In this document: positions 16,909 to 24,661 of the stretch, piece by piece
Layout: the number at the start of each line of letters is the position of its first letter
Position numbering within the stretch: position 1 is the stretch's first letter
DNA from: Roseobacter ponti
GTDB lineage: Bacteria; Pseudomonadota; Alphaproteobacteria; Rhodobacterales; Rhodobacteraceae
DNA length: 64,000 nt
Assembly (NCBI RefSeq): GCF_012932215.1
Contig: NZ_CP048788.1
Span: forward strand, 3,782,001 to 3,846,000
Direction: 5' to 3'
Notes under the pieces: generated by a model
Database searches by the model: none
Told to the model about the DNA's origin: nothing
Seen by the model: the letters and a program-made list of their open reading frames with translations, nothing else
Position numbers and translations under genes: made by a program

Positions 16909-17640
16909 TCAGAAGGGAAGAACGCTGTCAAGAACCTGCTGGCCAAGCCTTGGCTGCTGCACGTCAGTGATCTGACCGCGTCCGCCATATGAGACGCGCG
17001 CCGTGGCTATTTTGTCGTAGGTGATTTCATTCTGACGCGAGATATCTTCTGGCCGGACATATCCCGAAACCAGCAGTTCGCGCATTTCAAAGTTTACCCG
17101 CAGTTCCTGGCTGCCGGCAATTGAAAGCACTCCGTTGGGAAGGACATCGACAACGGTGGCCGCGACGCGCAACGTTAGTTTTTCGTTCCGCTTGACGGAC
17201 CCGTCACCGGACGAACTGCTGGCCGAGTTGATTGATACCGCTTCGGCAGTGGACGCGCCCTCAGGCAGCCTCTCATCAATGCGCTGCGGCAAGCCGAAGA
17301 GTCCGGGAATGCCAAGGCTCTCAGAGCCTGAGCGCGAGCGGTCGGTTGCATTCGAAATCTCTGCTTCTTCATCGATTTCCACCACGACGGTGAGAATATC
17401 ACCTCTCTGGATGGCCCGGCGGTCACCGAGCAGTGACTGGCGGGCGCCGGACCATAACGATGCCTGGTCCGTCGGACCGGCAGCATCGAGGCGTAACGGC
17501 AGACCCGGGGACAACATGGCGTTGTGTTCCTGGGTTGACGTCGCAGAGGTGAAGGTCGGCGGCTTGCCAATATGGTCAAGCCGGGCGCATCCTGCCACAG
17601 CGATCGCGCAAAATCCAAATGCAAAAAGTGAATTCTTCAT
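16909..17640 (-). CDS. flgH: Flagellar L-ring lipoprotein FlgH
   Basis: A 243-residue outer-membrane lipoprotein forming the L-ring around the rod. The signal ends in a lipobox, VAGC, with the lipidated Cys near residue 18. Family features follow: SLWSGARQSLLGDRRAIQRG and DILTVVVEIDEEAEISNATDR, then SSSGDGSVKRNEKLTLRVAATV and a C-terminal ELLVSGYVRPEDISRQNEI with VSYGGRGQ. Length is typical. It lies 12 bases before the second fliL and 11 bases after flgA in the same minus-strand operon; its P-ring partner flgI is 14 kb away on the other strand. Confidence 0.96.
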   Translation of the reverse strand: MKNSLFAFGFCAIAVAGCARLDHIGKPPTFTSATSTQEHNAMLSPGLPLRLDAAGPTDQASLWSGARQSLLGDRRAIQRGDILTVVVEIDEEAEISNATDRSRSGSESLGIPGLFGLPQRIDERLPEGASTAEAVSINSASSSSGDGSVKRNEKLTLRVAATVVDVLPNGVLSIAGSQELRVNFEMRELLVSGYVRPEDISRQNEITYDKIATARVSYGGRGQITDVQQPRLGQQVLDSVLPF

Positions 17641-17651
17641 GAATATCTGTC

Positions 17652-18074
17652 CTACCTGATAACCTGAACTGACCCGTCTTCACGGACTTTTCCAAAAAGG
17701 GTGGCGCGCGAATCCAGATTCATTACACGTACCCTGTCTCCCAGCGAACCGCGCTCCAGAGAGCGCCCTTCAGTCATGATGACGAGGCCCGATCCTTCAA
17801 AACGCAGGGGCACAATCTGGTTTCGCGAGACAAGCGCGGGCGGACCGATGTCGTCAAACCGGATCGGGCGGCCGGCGTACAGTGTCGTGCGCGCCTCCTG
17901 ACCGATTGCGTAGCTCACGTGATCAATAGCGCCGGATACTGTTCCGGACCTGATGGTCAGATCGCTTTCCGCAATTATTGCATGTGCGCGGATCGTGCGG
18001 ACCGGGACAATTGTCTCGGCAACAACTTCAACGCCGAGCGCTATGATCAGGCATGAAAGGGCTGTTCTGATCAT
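17652..18074 (-). CDS. flgA: P-ring assembly chaperone FlgA
   Basis: A 140-residue secreted protein with a signal peptide (SCLIIALGVEVVAE) and an SAF-type domain. Family motifs are TIVPVRTIRAHAIIAESDLT, GQEARTTLYAGRPIRFDDIG and the C-terminal VRVMNLDSRATLFGKVREDG, the standard FlgA ending. FlgA assists FlgI polymerisation in the periplasm. The short form (about 140 residues rather than 220) is normal for alphaproteobacteria. Its start overlaps the flgG stop by four bases. Confidence 0.93.
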   Translation of the reverse strand: MIRTALSCLIIALGVEVVAETIVPVRTIRAHAIIAESDLTIRSGTVSGAIDHVSYAIGQEARTTLYAGRPIRFDDIGPPALVSRNQIVPLRFEGSGLVIMTEGRSLERGSLGDRVRVMNLDSRATLFGKVREDGSVQVIR

Positions 18075-18856
18075 CGGATCTGCGTCGTTGCGCCCATCAT
18101 CTGATCTGCGGCGGAGATGACCTTGGCGTTCATTTCATAGCCGCGCTGCGCTTCGATCAGTTCGGTGATTTCGCGTACGGCATCGACCGAACTGTCTTCG
18201 AGATACCCCTGGCGTACCGTTCCGAGGCCATCCTCGCCGGGAGTGGACACCAGAGCGGGGCCGGAAGCCTCTGTCTCGACAAAAAGATTGCCGCCGATGG
18301 CCTCAAGACCCTTGGCGTTGGTAAAGCCCGTCATATTAAACTGCCCGAGCAGCTGGGCGTCGGGTGCGTCTGTGAAATACGCATATACTTCACCGGACGC
18401 ATTAATCGAAATGCTTCTCGCGTCGTCAGGGATCACAATTTCAGGTTCCACCGGATATCCGTCAGATGTCACGATAAGCCCCTCGCCGTTGCGTTTCAGC
18501 CCGCCATCCCGGGTGTATGCGGTCTGACCGGAAGGCAGCGTGATCTCCAGATACCCCATGCCCTCAATCGCGAGATCAAGATCGCCTCCGGTGGCACTCA
18601 AAGACCCCTGCTGAAGCTGCACCGAAACAGCCGCCGGGCGCACCCCCAGACCAAGCTGCACACCTGTTGGCACAACGGTGCCGTCCGTTGCACTGATTGT
18701 GCCTGGTCGCGTCATCTGCTGATAATGCAGATCTGCAAACTCGGCGCGTCGGGCGTTATACCCTGTCGTGCTCATGTTTGAGAGGTTATTGGAAATCGTC
18801 TCGACACGCATCTGCTGAGCGCTCATGCCGGTGGCTGCAATTTTAAGGGCGCGCAT
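18071..18856 (-). CDS. flgG: Flagellar distal rod protein FlgG
   Basis: A 261-residue axial protein building the distal rod. It begins MRALKIAATGMSAQQMRVET, the FlgG N-terminal rod motif, and continues ISNNLSNMSTTGYNARRAEF and DLHYQQM. The C-terminal axial helix ELIEAQRGYEMNAKVISAAD ends in MMGATTQIR. Length matches FlgG (about 260) and distinguishes it from the shorter FlgF next to it. It is coupled to flgA by a four-base overlap and follows flgF by 28 bases. Confidence 0.97.
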   Translation of the reverse strand: MRALKIAATGMSAQQMRVETISNNLSNMSTTGYNARRAEFADLHYQQMTRPGTISATDGTVVPTGVQLGLGVRPAAVSVQLQQGSLSATGGDLDLAIEGMGYLEITLPSGQTAYTRDGGLKRNGEGLIVTSDGYPVEPEIVIPDDARSISINASGEVYAYFTDAPDAQLLGQFNMTGFTNAKGLEAIGGNLFVETEASGPALVSTPGEDGLGTVRQGYLEDSSVDAVREITELIEAQRGYEMNAKVISAADQMMGATTQIR

Positions 18857-18884
18857 TCTGCACCTCCTGTTTTACTGGTTACTT

Positions 18885-19598
18885 TTACTGTGACATCGCA
18901 CGCATAGCCTGGCGCACGCGTTCATCTTCGGCCTCAAGGAAACTCGCGCCGAGTTCATAGGCCCGCTGGACCTCAATCATCCGCGTGATCTGGCTGATCG
19001 CATCCACGTTGGAATTTTCTACAAATCTTTGCAGGATGCGGGCGCTCTCGGCGGGCTCAAAACCGTCTGCCGCCTGGAACATCACACCGGCCTCACGGAT
19101 CATCCCCTGCGGGTTCAAAGGGCGGACCACGCCGAGCTGGCCGATCGGCGCACCCTCTGACGAGATTGTGCCATCAGAGGAAACCGCGATATCAGCCACA
19201 CCGGGCGGAATGAAAACCGGCGCGCCGCCGGGATCAAGCACGCGCAGCCCGTCAAAGGTCACAAGGTCGCCTTCGGCGTTTGGCGAAAAAGCACCCGAAC
19301 GGGTAAGGCGCTCTCCCCGCGGCGTTTCGACAAGGAAAAAACCGTCGCCCTCAATGGCAAAGTCGAACGTGCCTCCGGTCTGGGTCAGCGCTCCCTGAAC
19401 AAGAGAGGTGTGTCGTGCATTCCCCTGGCCCATGGAAAGGCTGCTGCCGCCCTGAATGGATTGCACATATTCCGAAAAAACCATGCCCTCCTGACGGTAG
19501 CCGGAGGTAGCCGCGTTGGCGATGTTGTTGGCAACGATGCGCATCTCGCGCATGAGACCGGACTGGCGGGTCAGAGTTGTATAGCCTGCGTTTTCCAT
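18885..19598 (-). CDS. flgF: Flagellar proximal rod protein FlgF
   Basis: A 237-residue rod protein. The start MENAGYTTLTRQSGLMREMR with IVANNIANAATSGYRQEGMV is the FlgF form of the axial motif. The middle contains DFAIEGDGFFLVETPRGERL, shared with FlgG, and the C-terminal helix reads ITRMIEVQRAYELGASFLEA. It is two bases from fliQ upstream and 28 bases from flgG downstream. FlgF contacts the MS-ring/export gate side of the rod together with FlgB, FlgC and FliE, all encoded in this operon. Confidence 0.95.
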   Translation of the reverse strand: MENAGYTTLTRQSGLMREMRIVANNIANAATSGYRQEGMVFSEYVQSIQGGSSLSMGQGNARHTSLVQGALTQTGGTFDFAIEGDGFFLVETPRGERLTRSGAFSPNAEGDLVTFDGLRVLDPGGAPVFIPPGVADIAVSSDGTISSEGAPIGQLGVVRPLNPQGMIREAGVMFQAADGFEPAESARILQRFVENSNVDAISQITRMIEVQRAYELGASFLEAEDERVRQAMRAMSQ

Positions 19599-19600
19599 TG

Positions 19601-19870
19601 TCAGCCTCCTGTGATGAGCGGGACGATCATGTCTTTAAAAAACGAGACGAGTGTCTGCGTCATAAACCCCATGGACAGCCAGAAAACGATAATGATCGCT
19701 GCCAGCTTCGGGACAAAAGTCAGGGTCATCTCCTGGATGGACGTCAGTGCCTGGACGAGACCGATCGAGACACCGGTAATCAGGGCCGCCGTCAGGATTG
19801 GCAGCGAAATCAGAACCGCAATCCAGAGCCCGTGACGAAGGGTGTCAAAAAAGATGATCTCGTCAGCCAT
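19601..19870 (-). CDS. fliQ: Flagellar export gate protein FliQ
   Basis: An 89-residue protein with two membrane helices, LWIAVLISLPILTAALITG and TFVPKLAAIIIVFWLSMGFM, joined by the loop containing GLVQALTSIQEMTLTFVP, the standard FliQ pattern. The frame is open 13 codons farther upstream, but the ATG at 19870 is preferred because it starts one base after the fliE stop and gives the normal FliQ length (about 89). FliQ packs around the FliP-FliR pore of the export gate. Confidence 0.95.
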   Translation of the reverse strand: MADEIIFFDTLRHGLWIAVLISLPILTAALITGVSIGLVQALTSIQEMTLTFVPKLAAIIIVFWLSMGFMTQTLVSFFKDMIVPLITGG

Positions 19871-19871
19871 C

Positions 19872-20201
19872 TCAGACAGGCATCCGCAGAATTTCCTGAT
19901 AAGCTTCAACGACTTTGTTTCTGACAGAAACCGCTGCTTCTACAGCAAGTTCGGTCTGAGCCAGAGCCTGTACCAGCGCATGCGGGTCAGCATCTCCGAT
20001 CATTGACGCCTTGGCCGTCTCTTCGGTCCGCGCCAGGGTTTTCGCAAAATCCATGGCGACCGAACCCACGGTTTCAGAGATTGATGATACTTTTTCTGGT
20101 TCCGGTTCTGTGGCCGGACGTGCGGCCTGATAACTCTGGATCGCCGCGCTGGCACGGGCGTCCGTAAACTTCTGAATTGCAGAAACTGCTTTCATATCCA
20201 T
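19872..20201 (-). CDS. fliE: MS-ring-rod junction protein FliE
   Basis: A 109-residue protein with the FliE family ending, DADPHALVQALAQTELAVEA followed by RNKVVEAYQEILRMPV. FliE is the first component exported and links the MS-ring to the proximal rod. The N-terminal half is Ala-rich and variable, as usual. It lies between flgC (49 bases away) and fliQ (one base). Length is standard (about 100-110). Confidence 0.95.
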   Translation of the reverse strand: MDMKAVSAIQKFTDARASAAIQSYQAARPATEPEPEKVSSISETVGSVAMDFAKTLARTEETAKASMIGDADPHALVQALAQTELAVEAAVSVRNKVVEAYQEILRMPV

Positions 20202-20250
20202 TCTGGATCTCCTTTTTAGATCTCATGACTTTGTCATAAGCGGGTGGTGA

Positions 20251-20643
20251 TTATTTCCGCAGCAACTCCATAAGGCTGCTCGACATTTTCCGGGTTTGCT
20301 CAAAAACTTTCAGATTGGCTTCATAGCTGCGCTGCGCTTCGCGGGCGTCTCCGAGCTCAATCATCAGATCGACATTGGATCCGTCATAATATCCGCTTTC
20401 GTCAGCCATCGGATGCGACGGATCATAAACGCGCTCGGCCACACTCCGATCAAGGCGTACCGGGCCTGTTTCGACTTCGGAAACTCCTCTGCCGCCGTTA
20501 AAGGCCGTTTCAAACGAGATAAGTTTACGCCGGTAACCGGGGGTGTCCGCGTTGGAGATGTTCTCCGCGAGATGGCGCAGGCGCGTTGCCTGTGCCCGCA
20601 GTCCGCTGGTCGTGACATCCAGTGATTTGGAAAATTCGCTCAT
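20251..20643 (-). CDS. flgC: Flagellar proximal rod protein FlgC
   Basis: A 130-residue rod protein with the FlgC start SLDVTTSGLRAQATRLRHLA and ENISNADTPGYRRKLISFE, and a C-terminal helix EAQRSYEANLKVFEQTRKMS ending SLMELLRK. The central segment YDGSNVDLMIELGDAREAQR corresponds to the conserved SNVN-type motif. Length is typical (about 135). It follows flgB by 13 bases in the minus-strand operon. Confidence 0.96.
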   Translation of the reverse strand: MSEFSKSLDVTTSGLRAQATRLRHLAENISNADTPGYRRKLISFETAFNGGRGVSEVETGPVRLDRSVAERVYDPSHPMADESGYYDGSNVDLMIELGDAREAQRSYEANLKVFEQTRKMSSSLMELLRK

Positions 20644-20656
20644 GATAAACCTCTGT

Positions 20657-21055
20657 TTACGAACGGCTCAGGGTGGCGCGCAGAATCGTCATCGATGATT
20701 TGTAGATCGCCAGAGCACGGTCATGCTGGCGTTTGGCATCCAGCGATTTCAGCATTTCGTTTTCGAGAGAAACTGTGTTGCCGTTGGGTGCGGCCGGTCC
20801 TGATTTATCCAGAACCGGTTCGGGCATGCTGCCTGCGGCGGCGCCGTTGAGATGTCGCGTGCGCGTAGAAAGCTGTCCGGCGTGGCCGCCAGGGACAGGT
20901 CCGTCCTGATAGGTTTCAGAAAACGGAATAACGCGACGCGCTTTAAACCCGGGCGTATCGGAGTTTGCGACGTTCTGAGCGGCCACCGCCTGGCTGTGTC
21001 CCGCATGTACTGCCATGGCGTGCGCCATTCTGAAGACATCAAGTTTTTCAAACAT
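20657..21055 (-). CDS. flgB: Flagellar proximal rod protein FlgB
   Basis: A 132-residue rod protein, first gene of the operon flgB-flgC-fliE-fliQ-flgF-flgG-flgA-flgH-fliL2. The N-terminal axial motif reads HAGHSQAVAAQNVANSDTPG followed by FKARRV, and the C-terminal helix SLENEMLKSLDAKRQHDRAL includes the usual ENEM motif. The ATG at 21055 is chosen over one ten codons upstream because GAGGGAG stands just before it. It diverges from fliI across an 81-bp gap that must hold promoters for both. Confidence 0.95.
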   Translation of the reverse strand: MFEKLDVFRMAHAMAVHAGHSQAVAAQNVANSDTPGFKARRVIPFSETYQDGPVPGGHAGQLSTRTRHLNGAAAGSMPEPVLDKSGPAAPNGNTVSLENEMLKSLDAKRQHDRALAIYKSSMTILRATLSRS

Positions 21056-21136
21056 CGGGGCTTCTCCCTCGTGTGATTTCATCAAGACTTAACTCTGATT
21101 CCTTTAGAAAGAGTGTGCGCAGACAAAAGGATCGAT

Positions 21137-22504
21137 ATGACAAAGCACATTCCTTTCGACGGGCTCACAGCTCAGATCACTGAACTGAACCCGGTGCGTG
21201 CCATCGGGCGGGTCGTGCGTGTCGAAGCGGGGCTGATCCACGTCTCGGGGCTTGGCGGCAAGGCGCGGATCGGCGATCTGGCTATCGTATACAGGCATGG
21301 AGAGCCCCTCTCCGGTGAAGTGTTGCAGCTTGATGATGGCCTGCTGGTCCTGCTGCCCGATCAAAGCCCTGACGGGGTCGCGCTCAATGATCGCACCGCG
21401 CTTTTGCAGGCCCGCGGTATCGCGCCTGCTGATTCCTGGATCGGAAGGATCATTGACCCGTTCGGCAATCCGATTGACGGGAAACCGCTGCTGCGCGGCG
21501 CGCTTTCCCGGAAACTGCGCAACCCGCCGCCGGACGCAGCGAGCCGGCGCGCCATGGGTGCACGTCTGCATACGGGCATGGCCGTTCTGAATACGATGCT
21601 GCCGGTGGTGCAGGGTCAGCGTGTTGGACTTTTTGCGGGTTCTGGCGTTGGTAAATCCAGTCTGCTGGGCCACCTCGCTCAGAATATGAGCGCCGATGTG
21701 GTTGTAATCGCGCTGGTCGGAGAGCGTGGTCGCGAGTTGCGGCACTTCATCGAGGAAGTTCTTGGCCCGGAGGGTCTCAGGCGTTCAGTTGTGATCTGCG
21801 CAACATCCGATCAGTCGCCGCTGACACGGCGGCGATGTGCGTGGGCAGGAATGTCAGTCGCAGAGCATTTTCGCGACAAAGGTCATTCTGTGCTGTTTCT
21901 CGCAGATTCAATCACGCGTTTTGCTGAAGCACACCGCGAAGTGGCCGTTGCAGCGGGTGAAGCGCCGGTACTTCGGGGATTTCCGCCTTCCACCGCACAG
22001 CTGATTATGTCGCTGTGTGAACGAGCCGGGCCGGGACGCGACACCCAGGGCGACATCACTGCTGTCTTCAGTGTTCTCGTCGCAGGTTCGGACATGGAGG
22101 AACCTGTGGCAGATATTCTGCGAGGTGTCCTTGATGGTCATATTGTGCTTGACCGGGAAATAGCAGAACGCGGCAGATATCCTGCAATTGATGTTCTGAA
22201 ATCGGTATCAAGAAGTCTGCCGTCCGCTGCAACTGCCGATGAAAACGAATTGCTGGGACGCGCCCGGAAGATGCTGTCCATTTACGAACAGAATGCGATG
22301 ATGATCCGCGCGGGTCTGTATACATCGGGCAGTGATCCGGAAACAGATGCAGCGGTGCAGATCTGGTCCGAACTGGACAGCTTCCTCGCCCGCGTCGAAA
22401 AACAGGACATCCGGAACAGCTTCACTCAGCTGGAACTTATTATGCGTCGTGCGCGGCAGACCGGAACCGGGATCGGCAGGGCAGCGACGCGGCAGGGAAC
22501 CTGA
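21137..22504 (+). CDS. fliI: Flagellum-specific export ATPase FliI
   Basis: A 455-residue F1-beta-like ATPase that energises substrate unfolding at the export gate. The Walker A motif AGSGVGKS is at residues 167-174, Walker B lies in HSVLFLADSITRFAEAHREV, and the FliI-type EAPVLRGFPPS region follows. The C-terminal helical domain holds the DENELLGRARKMLSIYEQNA-like stretch. The ATG at 21137 with AAAGGA eight bases upstream is preferred to a GTG at 21113. It is monocistronic here: flgB diverges on one side and the DUF1217 gene converges on the other. Its regulator FliH is at 4179-4778. Confidence 0.96.
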   Translation: MTKHIPFDGLTAQITELNPVRAIGRVVRVEAGLIHVSGLGGKARIGDLAIVYRHGEPLSGEVLQLDDGLLVLLPDQSPDGVALNDRTALLQARGIAPADSWIGRIIDPFGNPIDGKPLLRGALSRKLRNPPPDAASRRAMGARLHTGMAVLNTMLPVVQGQRVGLFAGSGVGKSSLLGHLAQNMSADVVVIALVGERGRELRHFIEEVLGPEGLRRSVVICATSDQSPLTRRRCAWAGMSVAEHFRDKGHSVLFLADSITRFAEAHREVAVAAGEAPVLRGFPPSTAQLIMSLCERAGPGRDTQGDITAVFSVLVAGSDMEEPVADILRGVLDGHIVLDREIAERGRYPAIDVLKSVSRSLPSAATADENELLGRARKMLSIYEQNAMMIRAGLYTSGSDPETDAAVQIWSELDSFLARVEKQDIRNSFTQLELIMRRARQTGTGIGRAATRQGT

Positions 22505-22517
22505 GGCCCCCCGGTAT

Positions 22518-23816
22518 TCAGCTTTGCAGAAGTGTCAGTGCGATTGACGCGGGGGACGTATTCACGGAAAACGCATCAATCTGCGATCTGGTCAGGTATT
22601 TTTGTATCAGGTCCTCAATCACGACAGGATCAGAAAAGCGGTTGACGTTATCGTCACCGAATGCCGCTCTCGCTCTTTCCTTAAAAACATAAAGTTGCTG
22701 CTCAATATCAACCTGTCCGAATTCTGAAGGGAGGTTGAAAGCCTTTTCAAAGAGCGCACGAAGAGGCGGTTCCCCCAGTATCGTGAACCACTTGGCATCG
22801 TTAGACATATCGTTGAGAGAAAACGGTTCGAGTTCAAATTCTCTGTCGCTGATGACCAGCGAGCCCGTGAAGCCTGCGTCCTCGGGCACACTGAAATTCT
22901 GTTGAATGTAACGATCAATTACAATATCCGGAAAACTGCTGCGGGTGGTCTGGCGATCCTCGGCAATTCCAAACCCAAATGCCCGGGACAGCTCCGCATA
23001 AGCAGGATTATCCAGCTGATTCGCCAGTGCAATATTGGCAATACTGCCCTGCGAGAGCACATTCGCAATTTTCTTAAGGGTCTCGTTTTCCGGGACCTGC
23101 GCTGTTGGTTCAAAATTCACGATCTCCTCGTAATCGTCGCCAAGACCAAATGCCACAAGAGAAAATTTTAACAAGCGCTCATCGGAAAGGAGATCTTCAA
23201 CGGTCAGAACGGAAGAGATCCTGCTTTCAAAATACTCAGTCTCGTCTGTGATTGAGGCAACATACTCATCCACAGAAGCGGAAACCAGTTCTGCCGCGAC
23301 ACGCTCAGGAGGTTTTGCCGCAGGACTGGCGAGTTCCGCCAATGTGCGCTGCGCATATAACGCGACACGCATACTGTCGTCCTGCTGACCTGCAGCAACC
23401 TCAAAGCTGTTGGCAAAATATCTTGAGATGAGCTTGTCGGTAAATGCCTGAGTACCCACCGGAGTTGTTTCTCCCGGTCCGAACCCGAATGATTCCACGA
23501 ACTCAGAATACCGCCGGTCTGAAAAGCGGTTAGCGAGGGCATCGTCATTAACCGACCCCTCTTCCAGCATCTTCTGAATGAAGAACCGGTTCTCAATGTC
23601 ATCCTGCAGACCAAAAGCACCTAAAGCAACTTCCAGAAGCCGGCGGTCTGAAACAAGATCCTTTGCTGTTTTAACACCTGTAATGTTTTCGGCAAAGTAA
23701 TCAGCGACACGAGACTGCTGAGGTGCTTCTGAGAAAGTCCTTATCTGGGTATCATAGGTACGCTGGAGGAAGCTCCAGCCCGCAAGGCCGGACCCCGGAA
23801 TAATCGGTTGAAACAT
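22518..23816 (-). CDS. DUF1217 flagellar-cluster protein
   Basis: A 432-residue protein with at least two copies of the DUF1217 repeat. Copy one spans about residues 45-115 (DLVSDRRLLEVALGAFGLQD, then SDRRYSEFVESFGFG) and copy two about 190-285 (DLLSDERLLKFSLVAFGLGD, then NPAYAELSRAFGFGI); a partial third is near 395-425 (SDPVVIEDLIQKYLTRSQ). DUF1217 proteins occur in rhizobial and roseobacter flagellar clusters, but no function is established to my knowledge. There is no signal peptide, consistent with a cytoplasmic or type III-exported protein. It follows flbT with a one-base overlap and is noticeably A+T-rich. Context suggests a role in filament or hook assembly. Confidence 0.85.
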   Translation of the reverse strand: MFQPIIPGSGLAGWSFLQRTYDTQIRTFSEAPQQSRVADYFAENITGVKTAKDLVSDRRLLEVALGAFGLQDDIENRFFIQKMLEEGSVNDDALANRFSDRRYSEFVESFGFGPGETTPVGTQAFTDKLISRYFANSFEVAAGQQDDSMRVALYAQRTLAELASPAAKPPERVAAELVSASVDEYVASITDETEYFESRISSVLTVEDLLSDERLLKFSLVAFGLGDDYEEIVNFEPTAQVPENETLKKIANVLSQGSIANIALANQLDNPAYAELSRAFGFGIAEDRQTTRSSFPDIVIDRYIQQNFSVPEDAGFTGSLVISDREFELEPFSLNDMSNDAKWFTILGEPPLRALFEKAFNLPSEFGQVDIEQQLYVFKERARAAFGDDNVNRFSDPVVIEDLIQKYLTRSQIDAFSVNTSPASIALTLLQS

Positions 23817-24220
23817 CAGCCGGTCCGCGCGGCAAGCAGCCGTTCCTCTCGTGGAATAAGGGCGCGCAGTGCCTTCAGCGCCCTGTAGTGCTGTTTTTCA
23901 ACCAGTCCTCTTGTTGCTTCAGCAAGCACATTCCGGCTGTCGGAATCTGTGAAAACCTGGCTCAGTTCTTCTATCTGACGCAACAGAGGCAGATGCGCAT
24001 CATCAGGACTTTTATCGCCCGAAAGAACCAGTTGCATTGCAAAGCATGCACGTCGCACCGGGGTCTTTGCATCTTCCGGATGGATCGCATCCCGAAGTCG
24101 CAGGATGTTCGCGTCGGGGGTCATGATTGATAACCTGCTGCGTCTGTCACCGTTTTCGATGACCACGCCGTTTATAAGAACGCGTTCTTTCGGGCTGAGT
24201 TTGAGCACAAGACCAGTCAT
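23816..24220 (-). CDS. flbT: Flagellin synthesis repressor FlbT
   Basis: A 134-residue protein with FlbT family features: LVLKLSPKERVLINGVVIEN near the start and ANILRLRDAIHPEDAKTPVR followed by RACFAMQLVLSGD. In Caulobacter FlbT binds the 5' leader of flagellin mRNA and destabilises it until hook completion; in some relatives it acts positively. Its start overlaps the flaF stop (ATGA), and it overlaps the DUF1217 gene by one base. The nearby flagellin gene has a hairpin leader that is a natural candidate target. Confidence 0.95.
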   Translation of the reverse strand: MTGLVLKLSPKERVLINGVVIENGDRRSRLSIMTPDANILRLRDAIHPEDAKTPVRRACFAMQLVLSGDKSPDDAHLPLLRQIEELSQVFTDSDSRNVLAEATRGLVEKQHYRALKALRALIPREERLLAARTG

Positions 24221-24588
24221 GTGATTTTTCCTTCGGTTCTCAGACCGGTCAGGATAGCCGCATTGATTTCCAGAAGCGGAATGGCGCTTTCCTGCTTTCT
24301 CAGAACTTTGAGGGTATGCGAACGGGTAAAGTCAGCCAGGTAGGCGATGCGTGCTTTCAGTTCATCCGGCAACAGGTTTTCCGGCTGAACGACGTCAACA
24401 CCCAGCGTGGTCCACAACTTATTATTCTCATGAAGAGCATTTGCGAGTGCGTTGAAATCGTCGTTCTCAATGGCTGCTTTCAGCCTGTGTGAAATCCGCG
24501 CGATCACCTCATATTCGGTGCTGCGGGATGTTCGTGTCGGAGCATTTACCGGCGAGTAAGCTTGCTGGGCCTGAGCATATGCGTTCAC
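24217..24588 (-). CDS. flaF: Flagellin synthesis regulator FlaF
   Basis: A 123-residue protein matching FlaF: it begins with the AYAQAQQAYSPVNAPTRTSR pattern, then EYEVIARISHRLKAA and ALHENNKLWTTLGVDVVQPE, and ends ALEINAAILTGL-like (LLEINAAILTGLRTEGKIT). In Caulobacter FlaF promotes flagellin synthesis or secretion and opposes FlbT. It lies directly downstream of the flagellin gene after a strong GC hairpin, and overlaps flbT by four bases. The flagellin-flaF-flbT order is diagnostic of this group. Confidence 0.94.
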   Translation of the reverse strand: MNAYAQAQQAYSPVNAPTRTSRSTEYEVIARISHRLKAAIENDDFNALANALHENNKLWTTLGVDVVQPENLLPDELKARIAYLADFTRSHTLKVLRKQESAIPLLEINAAILTGLRTEGKIT

Positions 24589-24624
24589 AGTAAATCCTTT
24601 GCGGTAATCTTTACTAAATGATGC

Positions 24625-24652
24625 CTGAGGGCCCGGGCACCCGGGCCCTCAG
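24625..24652 (-). terminator. Strong GC hairpin after the flagellin gene
   Basis: Perfect 13-bp inverted repeat (24625-24637 with 24640-24652) of GC-rich sequence in the 73-bp gap between the flagellin stop and flaF. It has almost no loop, and the bases that follow on the minus strand (GCATCATTTAG) are only weakly T-rich. It probably ends most flagellin transcripts or protects the mRNA 3' end while allowing some read-through into flaF-flbT. Confidence 0.7.
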
Positions 24653-24661
24653 AGTGACGAT

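Noticed and set aside
21091-21112. TTAA upstream of fliI as a CtrA site
   Set aside because: The second half-site is not at the seven-base spacing; the nearby TTTA is offset by three bases.
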